Shown here one piece after another: positions 48,001-55,893 of a DNA stretch of 64,000 bases (the first letter of the stretch is position 1; the number at the start of each line of letters is the position of its first letter). The DNA comes from Planctomycetes bacterium syqfu. GTDB taxonomy: Bacteria; Planctomycetota; Phycisphaerae; Phycisphaerales; Phycisphaeraceae. The stretch lies in contig CP087563.1 of NCBI GenBank assembly GCA_020974905.1, positions 5,828,001 to 5,892,000 on the forward strand, read 5' to 3'. A model generated the notes under the pieces. That model saw only the letters and a program-made list of their open reading frames with translations. It was not told the DNA's origin and did not search any database. Both the position numbers and the translations under genes were made by a program.

Positions 48001-48793
48001 TTACAACGCAGAGAATTCGGGCTTTGACATGGATATGTCCATTCTCGAGAAACCCAACGCTGGCAATCCCTTTGTCCAGGCCCGTCACATCCGCGATAAA
48101 GGCTATTCGCCCATCATTGAAACACCGGTCCCGTTTACCGTGGCATTCCCCAATCACATCCGTGCGACGTTTACCGGCTATGATTCGGTTCAACGGCAAT
48201 GCCTTGAGCGTTCCATTGATGACAGTCGCTTAAAGCATGACGGCATGCCGCTGTTTACCGGTGTCCTGCAAATCAGCAGTCGGTCACAGGCTGTCGACAC
48301 ACCGCAGTCAACACCCATGAACCAAGGCAGTGACACGCAAAACGGTTTGGTTGATGGCAGTTCGAATGCAACGCATTCCAATCTCTGGCATCCCATTTCC
48401 GTGTTGGCCTGGAGTGACGGGTACGGCCAGTCGCATCGCCTGATCCGCGAGTCACCCATGATCTACACCAACCTCACGGTTTCAGAGACCAAGCCGCGGT
48501 ACATCCAGATCAATGATGCCAAGACATTGTTTGATTTGACAGCCGAGGTGCGCTTGTACTTTGATGACAATGCCATGAATCAAGTCAGTATCAAGTACAC
48601 CCAGCCCCCAGCAGTTACGGAAGTGTTGGCTGACTTTAACAAGCGTTTTGGCAAACCCACGTCCAGCAAAATCTCTGCCGACGCCTTTGCCCAGACACGC
48701 ATCACCTGGCAACAGAAAATCGACGATGAACAGATGTCCATCGTCCTCACCGAAGACCAGGGCGTCATGCAGATTGTCTTTGATCGAAAGTGA
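45059..48793 (+). CDS. Giant secreted GH-A-clan-like glycoside hydrolase
   Basis: 1244 residues with a signal peptide ending near 'AVAQADD'. Residues about 30-390 are beta-rich. A TIM-barrel region begins with 'NKLTYGGQRLRLWGVAGTVG' and 'LNREGFNAMRLWP'. It has the clan GH-A pair: Glu580 in 'AVWELNNEAKII' (acid/base, after Asn) and Glu752 in 'TVIYETNSGRPG' (nucleophile). The C-terminal third is again beta-sandwich. GH5-, GH39- or GH-A-like enzymes attack beta-glucans, mannans or similar. GGGAG precedes the ATG. It closes the lacI-prepilin-enzyme set. The exact family was not identified. Confidence 0.82.
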   Translation: MSSYCRFTFAFLVASILCCITTFQAVAQADDAQVQVGAQLIGPLKKTVIIGGAARTKLAIRLNTDVIDYATLKAGDLLDAQLQMELYKSNLEQLDVIAQGTFSGKTVVDLASIPELQSIELTDGQSLNILVWRSHWHWNGGGTLENFQIKRLSDSKTFQMPDLSIEPVQRNDLGLFKLMAMGNRDKFPVVTQWVDLKPTAKNGQYEYEKSGRQMRINYGKGNLNFFTNGRANFKAEYDYAPALVIEPDEPVTVGLSGKLDMWSGKPNDKPTMTWAVTRYAPSGKASSTAMLQFHRALRPILDGQTSQLSGQFQPGVDYDEKPLLSVPFTKKIDIESFKSVIEPYLKGQWENHGLVMQLTAKGGMPPAVKIEPKRVDGKITLRVHPKHKVYDYPVKVQPNVYVQTQGNKLTYGGQRLRLWGVAGTVGDTSAPQRLNREGFNAMRLWPKGGQKGKSPYYPKADAIKGVLPDSDNLDRYDRFVAEAKRQGMFIMSPFLINAIQLDDLTDDASFIAGGEDWEDWKKAMKDRKKAKGKRLWYALDERILKANKQHVFNLLNHVNPYTGKRYAEEECIAVWELNNEAKIIKIALEDGFETWPEYFQQKIQNRWNQWLTDRYGSQDSILKAWGKLAEGESLADKSIACAPIFAQRNDYPQARGDDFVHFIVQLVSDYYKDIKEYARAQAPTGVGVNVQPFSFDTQYRPNTPWQFSVTEHADVANFGMYFFSLKSTLANPPSMYVMDSHTLADKPTVIYETNSGRPGQYRVEHAYRTATFASWQDWDAVFWHYYHYKDWEDEQFLTTVLPYQSNSFYWSAVEFEKDPVMISTIGLAGQIFINNQIHAATDPVDYEVGKQGIFSYSKFNGMSTQRAAFERGARITYKPDEDFNTRTVNADPQSLEGRISDAIKAGDQINWDWPNARLIVDTPTTKIYVGKTPPDQGWYRFSDGIAVGQFGTDFAAFAMVSADGKPLTGPNASQRVYVNARYNAENSGFDMDMSILEKPNAGNPFVQARHIRDKGYSPIIETPVPFTVAFPNHIRATFTGYDSVQRQCLERSIDDSRLKHDGMPLFTGVLQISSRSQAVDTPQSTPMNQGSDTQNGLVDGSSNATHSNLWHPISVLAWSDGYGQSHRLIRESPMIYTNLTVSETKPRYIQINDAKTLFDLTAEVRLYFDDNAMNQVSIKYTQPPAVTEVLADFNKRFGKPTSSKISADAFAQTRITWQQKIDDEQMSIVLTEDQGVMQIVFDRK

Positions 48794-48838
48794 GATGGGA
48801 CCGTTTGAAAAATTAATCCCCATGCGATCTTGCATTGC

Positions 48839-48868
48839 GTCATTCCCGCGAAGGCGGGAATCCAGTGG
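48839..48868. repeat. Palindromic GTCATTCCCGCG repeat, half copy
   Basis: Only the left arm through CCAGTGG is present, right after the GH gene. The preceding GTTTGAAAAATTAATC stretch is shared with the left flank of the copy at 49227. Confidence 0.6.
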
Positions 48869-48908
48869 TATGCAGTTGATGGTCTTTCCCACGAATGACG
48901 ACTCTGGA

Positions 48909-49145
48909 TTAAGGCTGGGAGGTTAGCGTGACCTGATCGTACTCAGCAGCAAGTCGTTGAGCCGGTGTCTTGCCATCGGAGTAGTAGCGTTGATCGTAAA
49001 ATTGCTCCGGTGTTTTGCCTGCGGAAGCTGCATAGCTGTTGAGCCCCATCAGCCGATCCATGGCACCGGGTTTGGACAGTGCGCCACAGCCTGTTAACAC
49101 GAGCAAACTGACGAAGAGCAAAATGGAGCCAACAACTTTGAGCAT
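48909..49145 (-). CDS. Very small lipoprotein
   Basis: 78 residues from the ATG at 49145 (the longer open frame runs into repeat DNA). A signal 'ILLFVSLLVLTGC' ends in a lipobox Cys at about residue 19. The mature part is polar ('GKTPEQFYDQRYYSDGKTPAQRLAAEYDQV') with a repeated GKTP motif. I do not recognise a family. It is flanked by repeats on both sides, so the gene is isolated. Confidence 0.65.
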   Translation of the reverse strand: MLKVVGSILLFVSLLVLTGCGALSKPGAMDRLMGLNSYAASAGKTPEQFYDQRYYSDGKTPAQRLAAEYDQVTLTSQP

Positions 49146-49242
49146 GGCGATATTGTAACAGTCTGCTATCAGGGGTGAAGTCTTAGAGCGGTTTAAACAA
49201 TTAATCTTCATGCGATCATAGATTTTGTCATTCCCGCGCAGG

Positions 49243-49438
49243 GACATTATGCACGTGGCCTTCTGATGTAGGGTGGGTAGAGCGTAGCGAAACCCACCAT
49301 CGGTGCTTGCCATGGCAAAGAATTGGTGGGTTTCGCTTTGCTCTACCCACCCTACAAATCATGTCGAGTAAGTCCGACCCCTGAAATGGCGGTAATTTCT
49401 CTTTATGCATTCACTTATGAAATGACGTGCATAATGTA
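49243..49438. mobile_element. 196-bp non-autonomous insertion (MITE-like)
   Basis: It has 13-bp terminal inverted repeats ACATTATGCACGT (49244-49256) and ACGTGCATAATGT (49425-49437), flanked by CGCAGG on both sides (49237-49242 and 49439-49444), a likely 6-bp target duplication. No transposase frame is present. Confidence 0.7.
49268..49355. repeat. GTAGGGTGGGTAGAGCG inverted repeat inside the insertion
   Basis: The left arm begins GTAGGGTGGGTAGAGCG and the right arm ends GCTCTACCCACCCTAC; with GAAACCCACC and GGTGGGTTTC inside they form a hairpin with arms of about 31 bases. It is a REP/RAYT-like palindrome, third level of nesting. Confidence 0.7.
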
Positions 49439-49523
49439 CGCAGGCGGGAATCCAGTGGCATTCCGTAGAAGCTTGCAGTTCTCACTGGACTCCCGCCTGC
49501 GCGGGAGTGACGGAAAGTGGAGA

Positions 49524-49684
49524 TTAGAGCGTTCCCAATCCATCTGTAGCGTTTTGTCTTGCTGCATGGATCCTTGCCTTTGTCGATTTGCATCGACGAT
49601 GCTCGCATCGTCTGCTTCAATCTCCTAGGCAATGATCCATTCGCTAACACCAAAGCCGCTACACTTGGATTGGGAACGCTCTAA
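49524..49684. repeat. 161-bp inverted-repeat element
   Basis: TTAGAGCGTTCCCAATCC at the left end faces GGATTGGGAACGCTCTAA at the right end, with inner arms ATGGATCCTTGCCT/AGGCAATGATCCAT. It directly abuts the palindromic repeat ending at 49511 and has no coding potential. Confidence 0.7.
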
Positions 49685-49742
49685 TTCTTGGCCCTGCTGT
49701 ATTCCCCTCGGATATCGTTTTGATCGTCGAGTCAATCCAAAT

Positions 49743-49776
49743 AAAAAACGCCAGGACGTATCGTGTCCTGGCGTTT
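49743..49776 (-). terminator. Rho-independent terminator of the glycogen phosphorylase gene
   Basis: On the minus strand AAACGCCAGGAC pairs perfectly with GTCCTGGCGTTT over a 7-base loop, followed by T6, 25 bases after the stop codon. Confidence 0.85.
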
Positions 49777-49800
49777 GGGTGATTAAAGTTGTTGGTTGAA

Positions 49801-52422
49801 TCAGGCGTTGGCTGCTGCTGCTTCCTTCTTGGGGGTAGCAGTGCTTTGGCCGTGATCCCAGAGGACCATGCCCGGGGCAGGGGTGTCACCGAAGAGTTCA
49901 CCGCCGGGGACGATACGGACTGCAAAGCCGTAGCGACCGCTGGAGATCGCGGAGATGTCGCCGACGTAGCGGTGACGATTATCGCCGAGGTCTTCCTGGT
50001 GCTTGAGGTTGTAGAACTGGCCGTCACAAATCTGACCGTCATTGTCGACATGGCCGACATAGACCTGTGCCTGGAGCACATCAGGTGTGAGGTTGGCCAT
50101 ATTCACAACGACTTCCACGGGCATGTGGTCGCGGACACCCATGGATGAGCCGGTGGCCGCGGTGACCGATTCAATTTTCAGGTGGCCCCAATTGTCACGA
50201 AGCTTGTACTTGAGATGGGCCAACTCGATTGATTTTTCGAGCTTGTTGGCACCCAGGTATCGCGTCCGCTTCAGGGCAGGTAAGTAAAGCTTCTCAGCAT
50301 ATTCCTTGACCATGCGGTTGGTGTTGAACATGGGGGCAAGGACACGGATGCAGTTCTTCATACGGGCAACCCATTCGTTGGGCACACCGTTTTCATTGCG
50401 GTCATAGAAAATCGGCAGGATCTGCTGTTCGAGCAACTGGTAAAGTGCCTGCGATTCGATGTCGTCCTGCATGTCCACGTCAGCATAGGACTCACCGCGA
50501 CCGATCTGCCAACCCAGCGCGTTGGAGTAGGCTTCGTCCCACCAACCGTCGAGGATCGAGCAGTGCATCGTGCCGTTAAGGGCAGCCTTCATGCCGGAGG
50601 TACCGGAGGCTTCCATGCCGCGACGCGGGGTGTTCAGCCAGATGTCGCAACCCTGGACAAGGTAGCGGGCGACGTTGATATCGTAGTTTTCAACGAACAC
50701 CACGCGGTGACCGAATTCGGATTCACGGGCAAAGTGCACGATCTGACGGATGAGGTCTTTACCACCACCGTCAGCAGGATGTGCTTTACCCGCAATGAGA
50801 ATCTGAAGCGGACGATCCGTGCTACCCAGTAAGGCGCGGAGACGATCGGGATTACGGAAGAGCAGGTTGGCACGCTTGTACGTCGCAAAACGACGGGCAA
50901 AACCGATGGTAAATGCATCGGGGTCCAACGCGTCAATGCTCTTGCGGATCTCAGCCGGGTGAGCGCCACGGGCTTCGAGTTGTTTACGGAGTTTGCGACG
51001 AACCCAGACGATCAGGCCGTGACGACGACGTTCGTGGACGCGCCACAGTTCTTCGTCGGGCACTTCGTCAATACCTTCCCACACGGTTTGGTCCGCAGGG
51101 GAGTCCTGCCAACGGGCACCGATGTAGCGGTCAAGCAGGTTGATCAGGTCACCGGAGAGCCAACTGCGTGCGTGGACACCGTTGGTGACATGGGTGATCG
51201 GAATTTCATCCTTGACCAAACCGGGCCAGATGTTTCGCCACATGTCACGCGACACATCGCCGTGCAGTTCGGAGACGCCGTTGGCCTTTTCCGCGGTACG
51301 GATGGCAAGCACAGCCATGGAGAAGAACTCACGCTTGTTGGCAACGTTTTCACGACCTAGTGCAAGTAAGCCTTCCATGTCCAGACGCAGTGAACCGACG
51401 TAGTCCTTGAAGTAACGTTCGACGATATCCGGTGGGAAGCGGTCAATACCAGCAGGCACCGGCGTGTGCGTGGTGAAGATGTGTGATGCAGCAGCAAACT
51501 GACGCGCTTCGTCAAAGCTGATGTTGTGATCTTCAATCAGGCGACGGATACGTTCCAAAGCCAGGAAGGCCGAGTGACCTTCATTCATATGGCAGATGTC
51601 CGGGCGGATGCCGATGGCTTCGAGGGCGCGAACACCGCCGATGCCCAAGACGATTTCCTGCTTGATACGCATTTCCATATCACCGCCGTAAAGTTGGCTG
51701 GTGATGGCGCGGTCTGCAGGATCGTTTTCCGGTTGGTTGGTATCGAGCAGGTAAAGCTTGATACGACCGACGGTGACGAGCCAGAGCGCGACTTTCACTT
51801 CACGACCGGGCAGGTGGACAGTGACCACCACCTGATTGCCGTCTTTTCCGTTGACCGGTTTGAGTGGCAGGTTGGCGAAGTCCAGGTCTGGTGTGTATTC
51901 CTGTTGCCAGCCGTCAGCGTTGAGATACTGCTGGAAGTAACCATTGCGGTAAAGCAGACCAATGGCGATCAGCGGCAGGCCCAATTCACTGGCAGACTTC
52001 AGATGGTCACCCGCCAGACAGCCCAGACCGCCGGAGTAAATCTGCAGACATTCGGTCAGACCGAACTCCGCACAGAAGTAGGCGACAGTGAAATCGCCCG
52101 GATCCAGTTGCGACTTCTTAAGCCAGGGTTGGCGTTCGAGGTGACGCTTCATGGCTTCATAGCAACGATCGAGTACGTTGAGGAAGCCTTCGTCCTTGGC
52201 GATTTCGTCCAGGCGTTCCTGCGGGCATTCGCCGAGCATCTTCACCGGGTTGTGATAGCACTTGATCCAGAGATCACGATCAACGCGAACAAACAGGTCG
52301 CGTGCTTCGGGGTGCCAGGACCACCAAAGGTTATGAGCGATTTCAAGAAGGGGTTCAAGCGGTTTCGGTAGAGAAGGGATAACGTCGAATTTGCGAATCG
52401 TTGCTTGATGAGGGTGGAGCAT
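49801..52422 (-). CDS. glgP: Alpha-glucan (glycogen) phosphorylase
   Basis: 873 residues of the GT35 long type, with an N-terminal DUF3417-like domain ('LEPLLEIAHNLWWSWHPEAR'). The family motifs include 'VAYFCAEFGLTECLQIYSGG', 'DICHMNEGHSAF', 'THTPVPAGIDRF', 'GFARRFATYKRANLL', 'AGKAHPADGGGK' and the pyridoxal-phosphate site 'GTSGMKAALNG' with Lys612. It releases glucose-1-phosphate from glycogen or maltodextrin in the cytoplasm. The C-terminal 150 residues are a beta-domain found in this subgroup, then a low-complexity tail. AAGGA precedes the start; a terminator follows. It fits with the GH13 enzyme and the glycogen-synthase-like gene at 63153. Confidence 0.94.
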   Translation of the reverse strand: MLHPHQATIRKFDVIPSLPKPLEPLLEIAHNLWWSWHPEARDLFVRVDRDLWIKCYHNPVKMLGECPQERLDEIAKDEGFLNVLDRCYEAMKRHLERQPWLKKSQLDPGDFTVAYFCAEFGLTECLQIYSGGLGCLAGDHLKSASELGLPLIAIGLLYRNGYFQQYLNADGWQQEYTPDLDFANLPLKPVNGKDGNQVVVTVHLPGREVKVALWLVTVGRIKLYLLDTNQPENDPADRAITSQLYGGDMEMRIKQEIVLGIGGVRALEAIGIRPDICHMNEGHSAFLALERIRRLIEDHNISFDEARQFAAASHIFTTHTPVPAGIDRFPPDIVERYFKDYVGSLRLDMEGLLALGRENVANKREFFSMAVLAIRTAEKANGVSELHGDVSRDMWRNIWPGLVKDEIPITHVTNGVHARSWLSGDLINLLDRYIGARWQDSPADQTVWEGIDEVPDEELWRVHERRRHGLIVWVRRKLRKQLEARGAHPAEIRKSIDALDPDAFTIGFARRFATYKRANLLFRNPDRLRALLGSTDRPLQILIAGKAHPADGGGKDLIRQIVHFARESEFGHRVVFVENYDINVARYLVQGCDIWLNTPRRGMEASGTSGMKAALNGTMHCSILDGWWDEAYSNALGWQIGRGESYADVDMQDDIESQALYQLLEQQILPIFYDRNENGVPNEWVARMKNCIRVLAPMFNTNRMVKEYAEKLYLPALKRTRYLGANKLEKSIELAHLKYKLRDNWGHLKIESVTAATGSSMGVRDHMPVEVVVNMANLTPDVLQAQVYVGHVDNDGQICDGQFYNLKHQEDLGDNRHRYVGDISAISSGRYGFAVRIVPGGELFGDTPAPGMVLWDHGQSTATPKKEAAAANA

Positions 52423-52578
52423 TCTTTCGTCCTTGAAGGGTTATATGTAAGTCAAAGCAGGCCAGCGTGCCACTAGCTTAACAACTTCCCGGTCCAAACC
52501 TCACAGGGAATTGTACATCAAGTCGGCATTTAACCGCTACCTTATTGAGCCCTAACACGGAAAAACAACATAATGGGC

Positions 52579-53208
52579 TTAATCTTTTGATTTTTCAATG
52601 GTTCTGGGACCTTGAATGGCAGCAACGAGCGTCTCGATGCACCCGAGTGTGCGATCCACCTGGGAACGGAAAAGGTTGTAGGGGATCAGGACCAATAACG
52701 CGACGATCAAACCTGCTGCGGTGGTCAGTAGCGCTTCGGCAATACCCTGACTCACCAATGAAGGGTCTCCTGCGCTGCCTGCCTGACCGATAACCTCGAA
52801 GCTGGAAATGATACCTAAAACCGTACCCAGAATCCCGAGCATGGGCGCCGCGGTGATGATGGTGGAGAGCGCGGGCATGAAGCGTTCAAGACGTGGACGC
52901 TGTGATTCGACGACATCGACCACCAGCGCTTCGGTGACCGGTTCGTCCAGTAGCTTGATCACCAGCTTGCCATAGACACTGCGGTCCTTGGCAACGAGCT
53001 GCATGGCTTTTTCATGTTCTCCCTGACGCAGCAGGCGAGCCAATCGGCCCAACTCCTCGCGGCGGCCGGGGCGATTGGTGGCGAACCAGAACCATGTACG
53101 TTCCAGGCATAATGTCACGCCCAGCACACTCATAGCAAGCAACGGCCACATCACGACTCCGCCGCGATGCATCAGGTCCACCAGGTTGTCACCAAAGAGT
53201 TCAAGCAT
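52579..53208 (-). CDS. MotA/TolQ/ExbB proton-channel family protein
   Basis: 209 residues with three membrane segments: about 15-40 ('VVMWPLLAMSVLGVTLCLE'), about 110-140 ('LSTIITAAPMLGILGTVLGI') and about 160-185 ('LLTTAAGLIVALLVLIPYNL'), with 'SQGIAEALLTTAAGL' as the family signature. Such proteins form a channel with ExbD/TolR and energise outer-membrane import or cell-envelope functions. No ExbD or TonB gene lies next to it, so it seems to be an orphan in this window. It is transcribed towards the phosphorylase, about 157 bases from it. Confidence 0.88.
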   Translation of the reverse strand: MLELFGDNLVDLMHRGGVVMWPLLAMSVLGVTLCLERTWFWFATNRPGRREELGRLARLLRQGEHEKAMQLVAKDRSVYGKLVIKLLDEPVTEALVVDVVESQRPRLERFMPALSTIITAAPMLGILGTVLGIISSFEVIGQAGSAGDPSLVSQGIAEALLTTAAGLIVALLVLIPYNLFRSQVDRTLGCIETLVAAIQGPRTIEKSKD

Positions 53209-53592
53209 GTCGAGTATTGTAAAGCAATTGGTTGATCCATGTGTTCAACTGGTATCGACGTTGGTTTATTTCGTTTCAAGTCAAATTAGACCGCAGGCGC
53301 AGAGGACTCAGAGATCAGACAGGAAAGACATATTTTTTGAAGTGTGCTATCGCAAGATCGTTTTCAAATTGCATGTAACGGCAAACTGCTTTGCAGTTTC
53401 AGCATTGCATCGCAATGCAGCTGCCGAATTTCTAACAGACACATGTGCTTTTCGAAATAGCTGCGTTGCGACGCAACGCTGTATCGCGAAGCGATAGACC
53501 GAATCTGAAAATCATTCAACATCATCACACTTGATCAATCTCACTTAAACCTGTCTTAACTCTGCGTCCTCTGCTCTGTGGTTAAATCCAGA
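53209..53592. repeat. Repeat-rich intergenic region with a chain of triloop hairpins
   Basis: Four perfect hairpins with 3-base loops follow one another: AAACTGC/GCAGTTT (53383-53399), GCATTGC/GCAATGC (53402-53418), GCGTTGC/GCAACGC (53463-53479) and TATCGC/GCGATA (53482-53496). On both sides lie the arms of a longer inverted repeat, GCAGAGGACTCAGAG near 53300 and CTCTGCGTCCTCTGC near 53560. No gene is supported here. Confidence 0.6.
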
Positions 53593-53633
53593 CACAAAAA
53601 AAGCCACGACGCGATGCCGTGGCTTTTTTGTGT
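53593..53633. terminator. Bidirectional terminator after the transketolase gene
   Basis: A7-GCCACG...CGTGGC-T6 hairpin, 23 bases after the transketolase stop codon; the A and T tracts let it work on either strand. Confidence 0.85.
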
Positions 53634-53655
53634 TTTGGGATTGTCACGCGACGAT

Positions 53656-55626
53656 TTAGGCGCCGGTGAGTTCGAGCAGTTCCATGGCCTGCTTGACGAC
53701 GCTGGGGGCGTCCAGACCGCAGAGCTTGAGAATGTCGTCGCCACTCTTGCCACTCTTGGGAATCTGCTGACAGTACATTTGCTTGACGTTGAAACCACCA
53801 CCATCCGCGGAGACGGCGTCGGCGATGGCGCTACCAATACCGCCACCGTAGTTGTCTTCGAGGGTGAGAATCATGCCGTTGTTTTCGTTGGCAAGGTCAA
53901 GAATCGCATCCTGGTCAAACGGCAGGGAGTAAAGGTCCACCAGCGTGGCATCAATGCCCTGAGCATCGAGCAGGTCCAAAGCCTTGTTGGCTTCGTGAAC
54001 CATGTAACCGGCAGCGATGATCAGCAGATCGCGACCTTCAGCAAGCACTTCATGTCCGCCGAGTTTGAACTCGACATTATCGCTGTACAGGAACTCGGCA
54101 TCGGGACGGGCGGTACGCATGTAGACGCTGCCATCGTATTCGGCTGCCTTTTGCAGCAGTTGGTATGCCTGATACGCGTCGGAAGGTTGAAGCAGGTAGA
54201 AGCCGGGATTGCCGTTAGCGGTCTTCATCGTAGTGAAGCTGCGGAACCAGGAAACGTCGGGCATGCCCATCTGCGAAGGACCGTCAGCACCGAGGGTGAT
54301 GCCAGCATGCGAACCGACGAGCTTGATCGAAGCGCCGGAGTTAATCGCCATTTCGATCTGGTCATACGCACGAGTGAGGAACTTGGCGAACGTTGAAACG
54401 CAGGGAATCTTGCCTGCAGCACTCAGACCAGCAGCGACACTGACCATGTTCTGTTCAGCGATGCGACAGTCCACAAAGCGGCTGTTGAGTGCTTCGTCTT
54501 TGTAGAACTGAACCGCACCCGTCGAGCCACGCACGTCAGCGTCCAGTGCGACCACACCAGGGTTGGCATGACCCAAAGCACGCAGGGCAACACCGTAGGC
54601 ATTACGCGTTGCCATCTTGCTTTTCTCAAGGACGCTTTCCATGCCGAATTGCTTCAGCGCTTCGGTGAACGTCGGGGCAGGGCTCGGGGTTGCGGTTTCG
54701 GGTTTACCCGGGGACATCAGGCCAATCTTCAATGGCGTGTCCATGATCGCACCCAGGTTGCGACCGGTGGCAGCCAACTCGTCCAACGCAACCTTCAGAT
54801 CATCACCCTTGGCCGGTGAACCGTGGTGACCATTACCTTGTTGAGAGGCGCTACCCCAACCCTTGACCGTCTTGGCGACGATGGCAACCGGTGCGACGGC
54901 ATCATCCGTCTGTGCAGCAGCGTGAGCTTCCAACGCAGCGAGAATTGCAGACGGCGAGTGACCGTCAATGAGCTTCACATCAAAACCGGCTGCAGCCAGC
55001 TTGGCGGTCAACACGTCAGCAGACTGCTGCGGGCTGACTTCGTCGGACTGGGCAAACACATTGCAGTTGAAAATCGGGCACACGGCGCGGAGGTTTTCGT
55101 CACGCAAAAAGTCCACCGCTTCCCAGATCTGACCTTCACGGGATTCACCGTCACCCATGATGCAGAAAATACGCTTGTCCAAACCATCAAGTTTGGCAGC
55201 GATCGCAAGACCGGCGGACACCGAAAGGCCTTGGCCAAGTGAACCGGTCGCAGCATCAAAGAACGGGAAACCTTCAACGGGGTTGGGGTGACCATCAACC
55301 AATGAGTCGATTTCGCGAAGTGTCATCGCCATCTCTTTGGTCAACGGCTTGAGTTCTTCGCCTTGCTTACCCACACGCACACCCAGGTCGGCACATGCTG
55401 CATAAAGAATCGGAACCGCGTGACCTTCACTGAGCACCAAACGGTCGGAGCAGGGATGGCCGGGGTTGGCCGGCTCGTAACGCATATGCTGATACATCAA
55501 CACGGTCACCAGGTGAGCCAGCGAAGCACCGCTGGTGGGGTGGCCGGAACCGGCGGAGGCAGTAATTTCATAATTCAGCTTGGCCAGATCAACGGCCTTG
55601 GCGTGAATGGTCGAGTCATATGACAT
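53656..55626 (-). CDS. tkt: Transketolase
   Basis: 656 residues. The N-terminal domain has 'SAGSGHPTSGASLAHLVTVL' and the thiamine-diphosphate/metal motif 'IMGDGESREGQIWEAVDFLR', closed by 'NCNVFAQSDEV'. The middle domain has 'ALDADVRGSTGAVQF', 'FVDCRIAEQNMVSVAAGLSA' and 'GSHAGITLGADGPSQM', and the C-terminal domain follows. It moves two-carbon units in the pentose-phosphate pathway in the cytoplasm. GGAAGGAC precedes the start and a strong terminator closes the gene. Both catalytic domains are in one chain, whereas some bacteria split them. Confidence 0.93.
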   Translation of the reverse strand: MSYDSTIHAKAVDLAKLNYEITASAGSGHPTSGASLAHLVTVLMYQHMRYEPANPGHPCSDRLVLSEGHAVPILYAACADLGVRVGKQGEELKPLTKEMAMTLREIDSLVDGHPNPVEGFPFFDAATGSLGQGLSVSAGLAIAAKLDGLDKRIFCIMGDGESREGQIWEAVDFLRDENLRAVCPIFNCNVFAQSDEVSPQQSADVLTAKLAAAGFDVKLIDGHSPSAILAALEAHAAAQTDDAVAPVAIVAKTVKGWGSASQQGNGHHGSPAKGDDLKVALDELAATGRNLGAIMDTPLKIGLMSPGKPETATPSPAPTFTEALKQFGMESVLEKSKMATRNAYGVALRALGHANPGVVALDADVRGSTGAVQFYKDEALNSRFVDCRIAEQNMVSVAAGLSAAGKIPCVSTFAKFLTRAYDQIEMAINSGASIKLVGSHAGITLGADGPSQMGMPDVSWFRSFTTMKTANGNPGFYLLQPSDAYQAYQLLQKAAEYDGSVYMRTARPDAEFLYSDNVEFKLGGHEVLAEGRDLLIIAAGYMVHEANKALDLLDAQGIDATLVDLYSLPFDQDAILDLANENNGMILTLEDNYGGGIGSAIADAVSADGGGFNVKQMYCQQIPKSGKSGDDILKLCGLDAPSVVKQAMELLELTGA

Positions 55627-55893
55627 GGGCGAAGGGTCCTTCCTCTAGGTGGCTTACCCACCGAAACTGGTACAGCATCAAATCTGCTGCAGGAATCAAT
55701 AATATTTATGTCCGAAGACGTCTCTCCAATGGAGAAAGGGCATTATCGGGGTATTGGCCCCAATTGGCAATCGGGAACCGCGTTCAAAATTGACAAAGCT
55801 CCAGGTCACCTCGACATGGCCATGTCTGGCTTTGGCTTGGTTTTGGAACTTGGGTGTCGCTTGCCTGTGGATGCTTGCTTATAATCGACTTCC

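Larger units (their letters stand above)
49227..49511. repeat. Palindromic GTCATTCCCGCG repeat interrupted by an insertion
   Basis: The left arm GTCATTCCCGCGCAGG (49227-49242) is separated from its continuation CGCAGGCGGGAATCCAG (from 49439) by 196 bases. Removing 49243-49438 and one CGCAGG restores the consensus seen in the other copies. Confidence 0.8.

Noticed and set aside
53383-53496. CRISPR-like array
   Set aside because: The hairpins differ from one another and there are no regular spacers or cas genes; no CRISPR array was seen anywhere in the window.
55861-55893. Leaderless mRNA for the secreted protein at 55894
   Set aside because: TATAAT is close to the ATG, but no convincing -35 box lies at the right distance, so the transcription start cannot be fixed.
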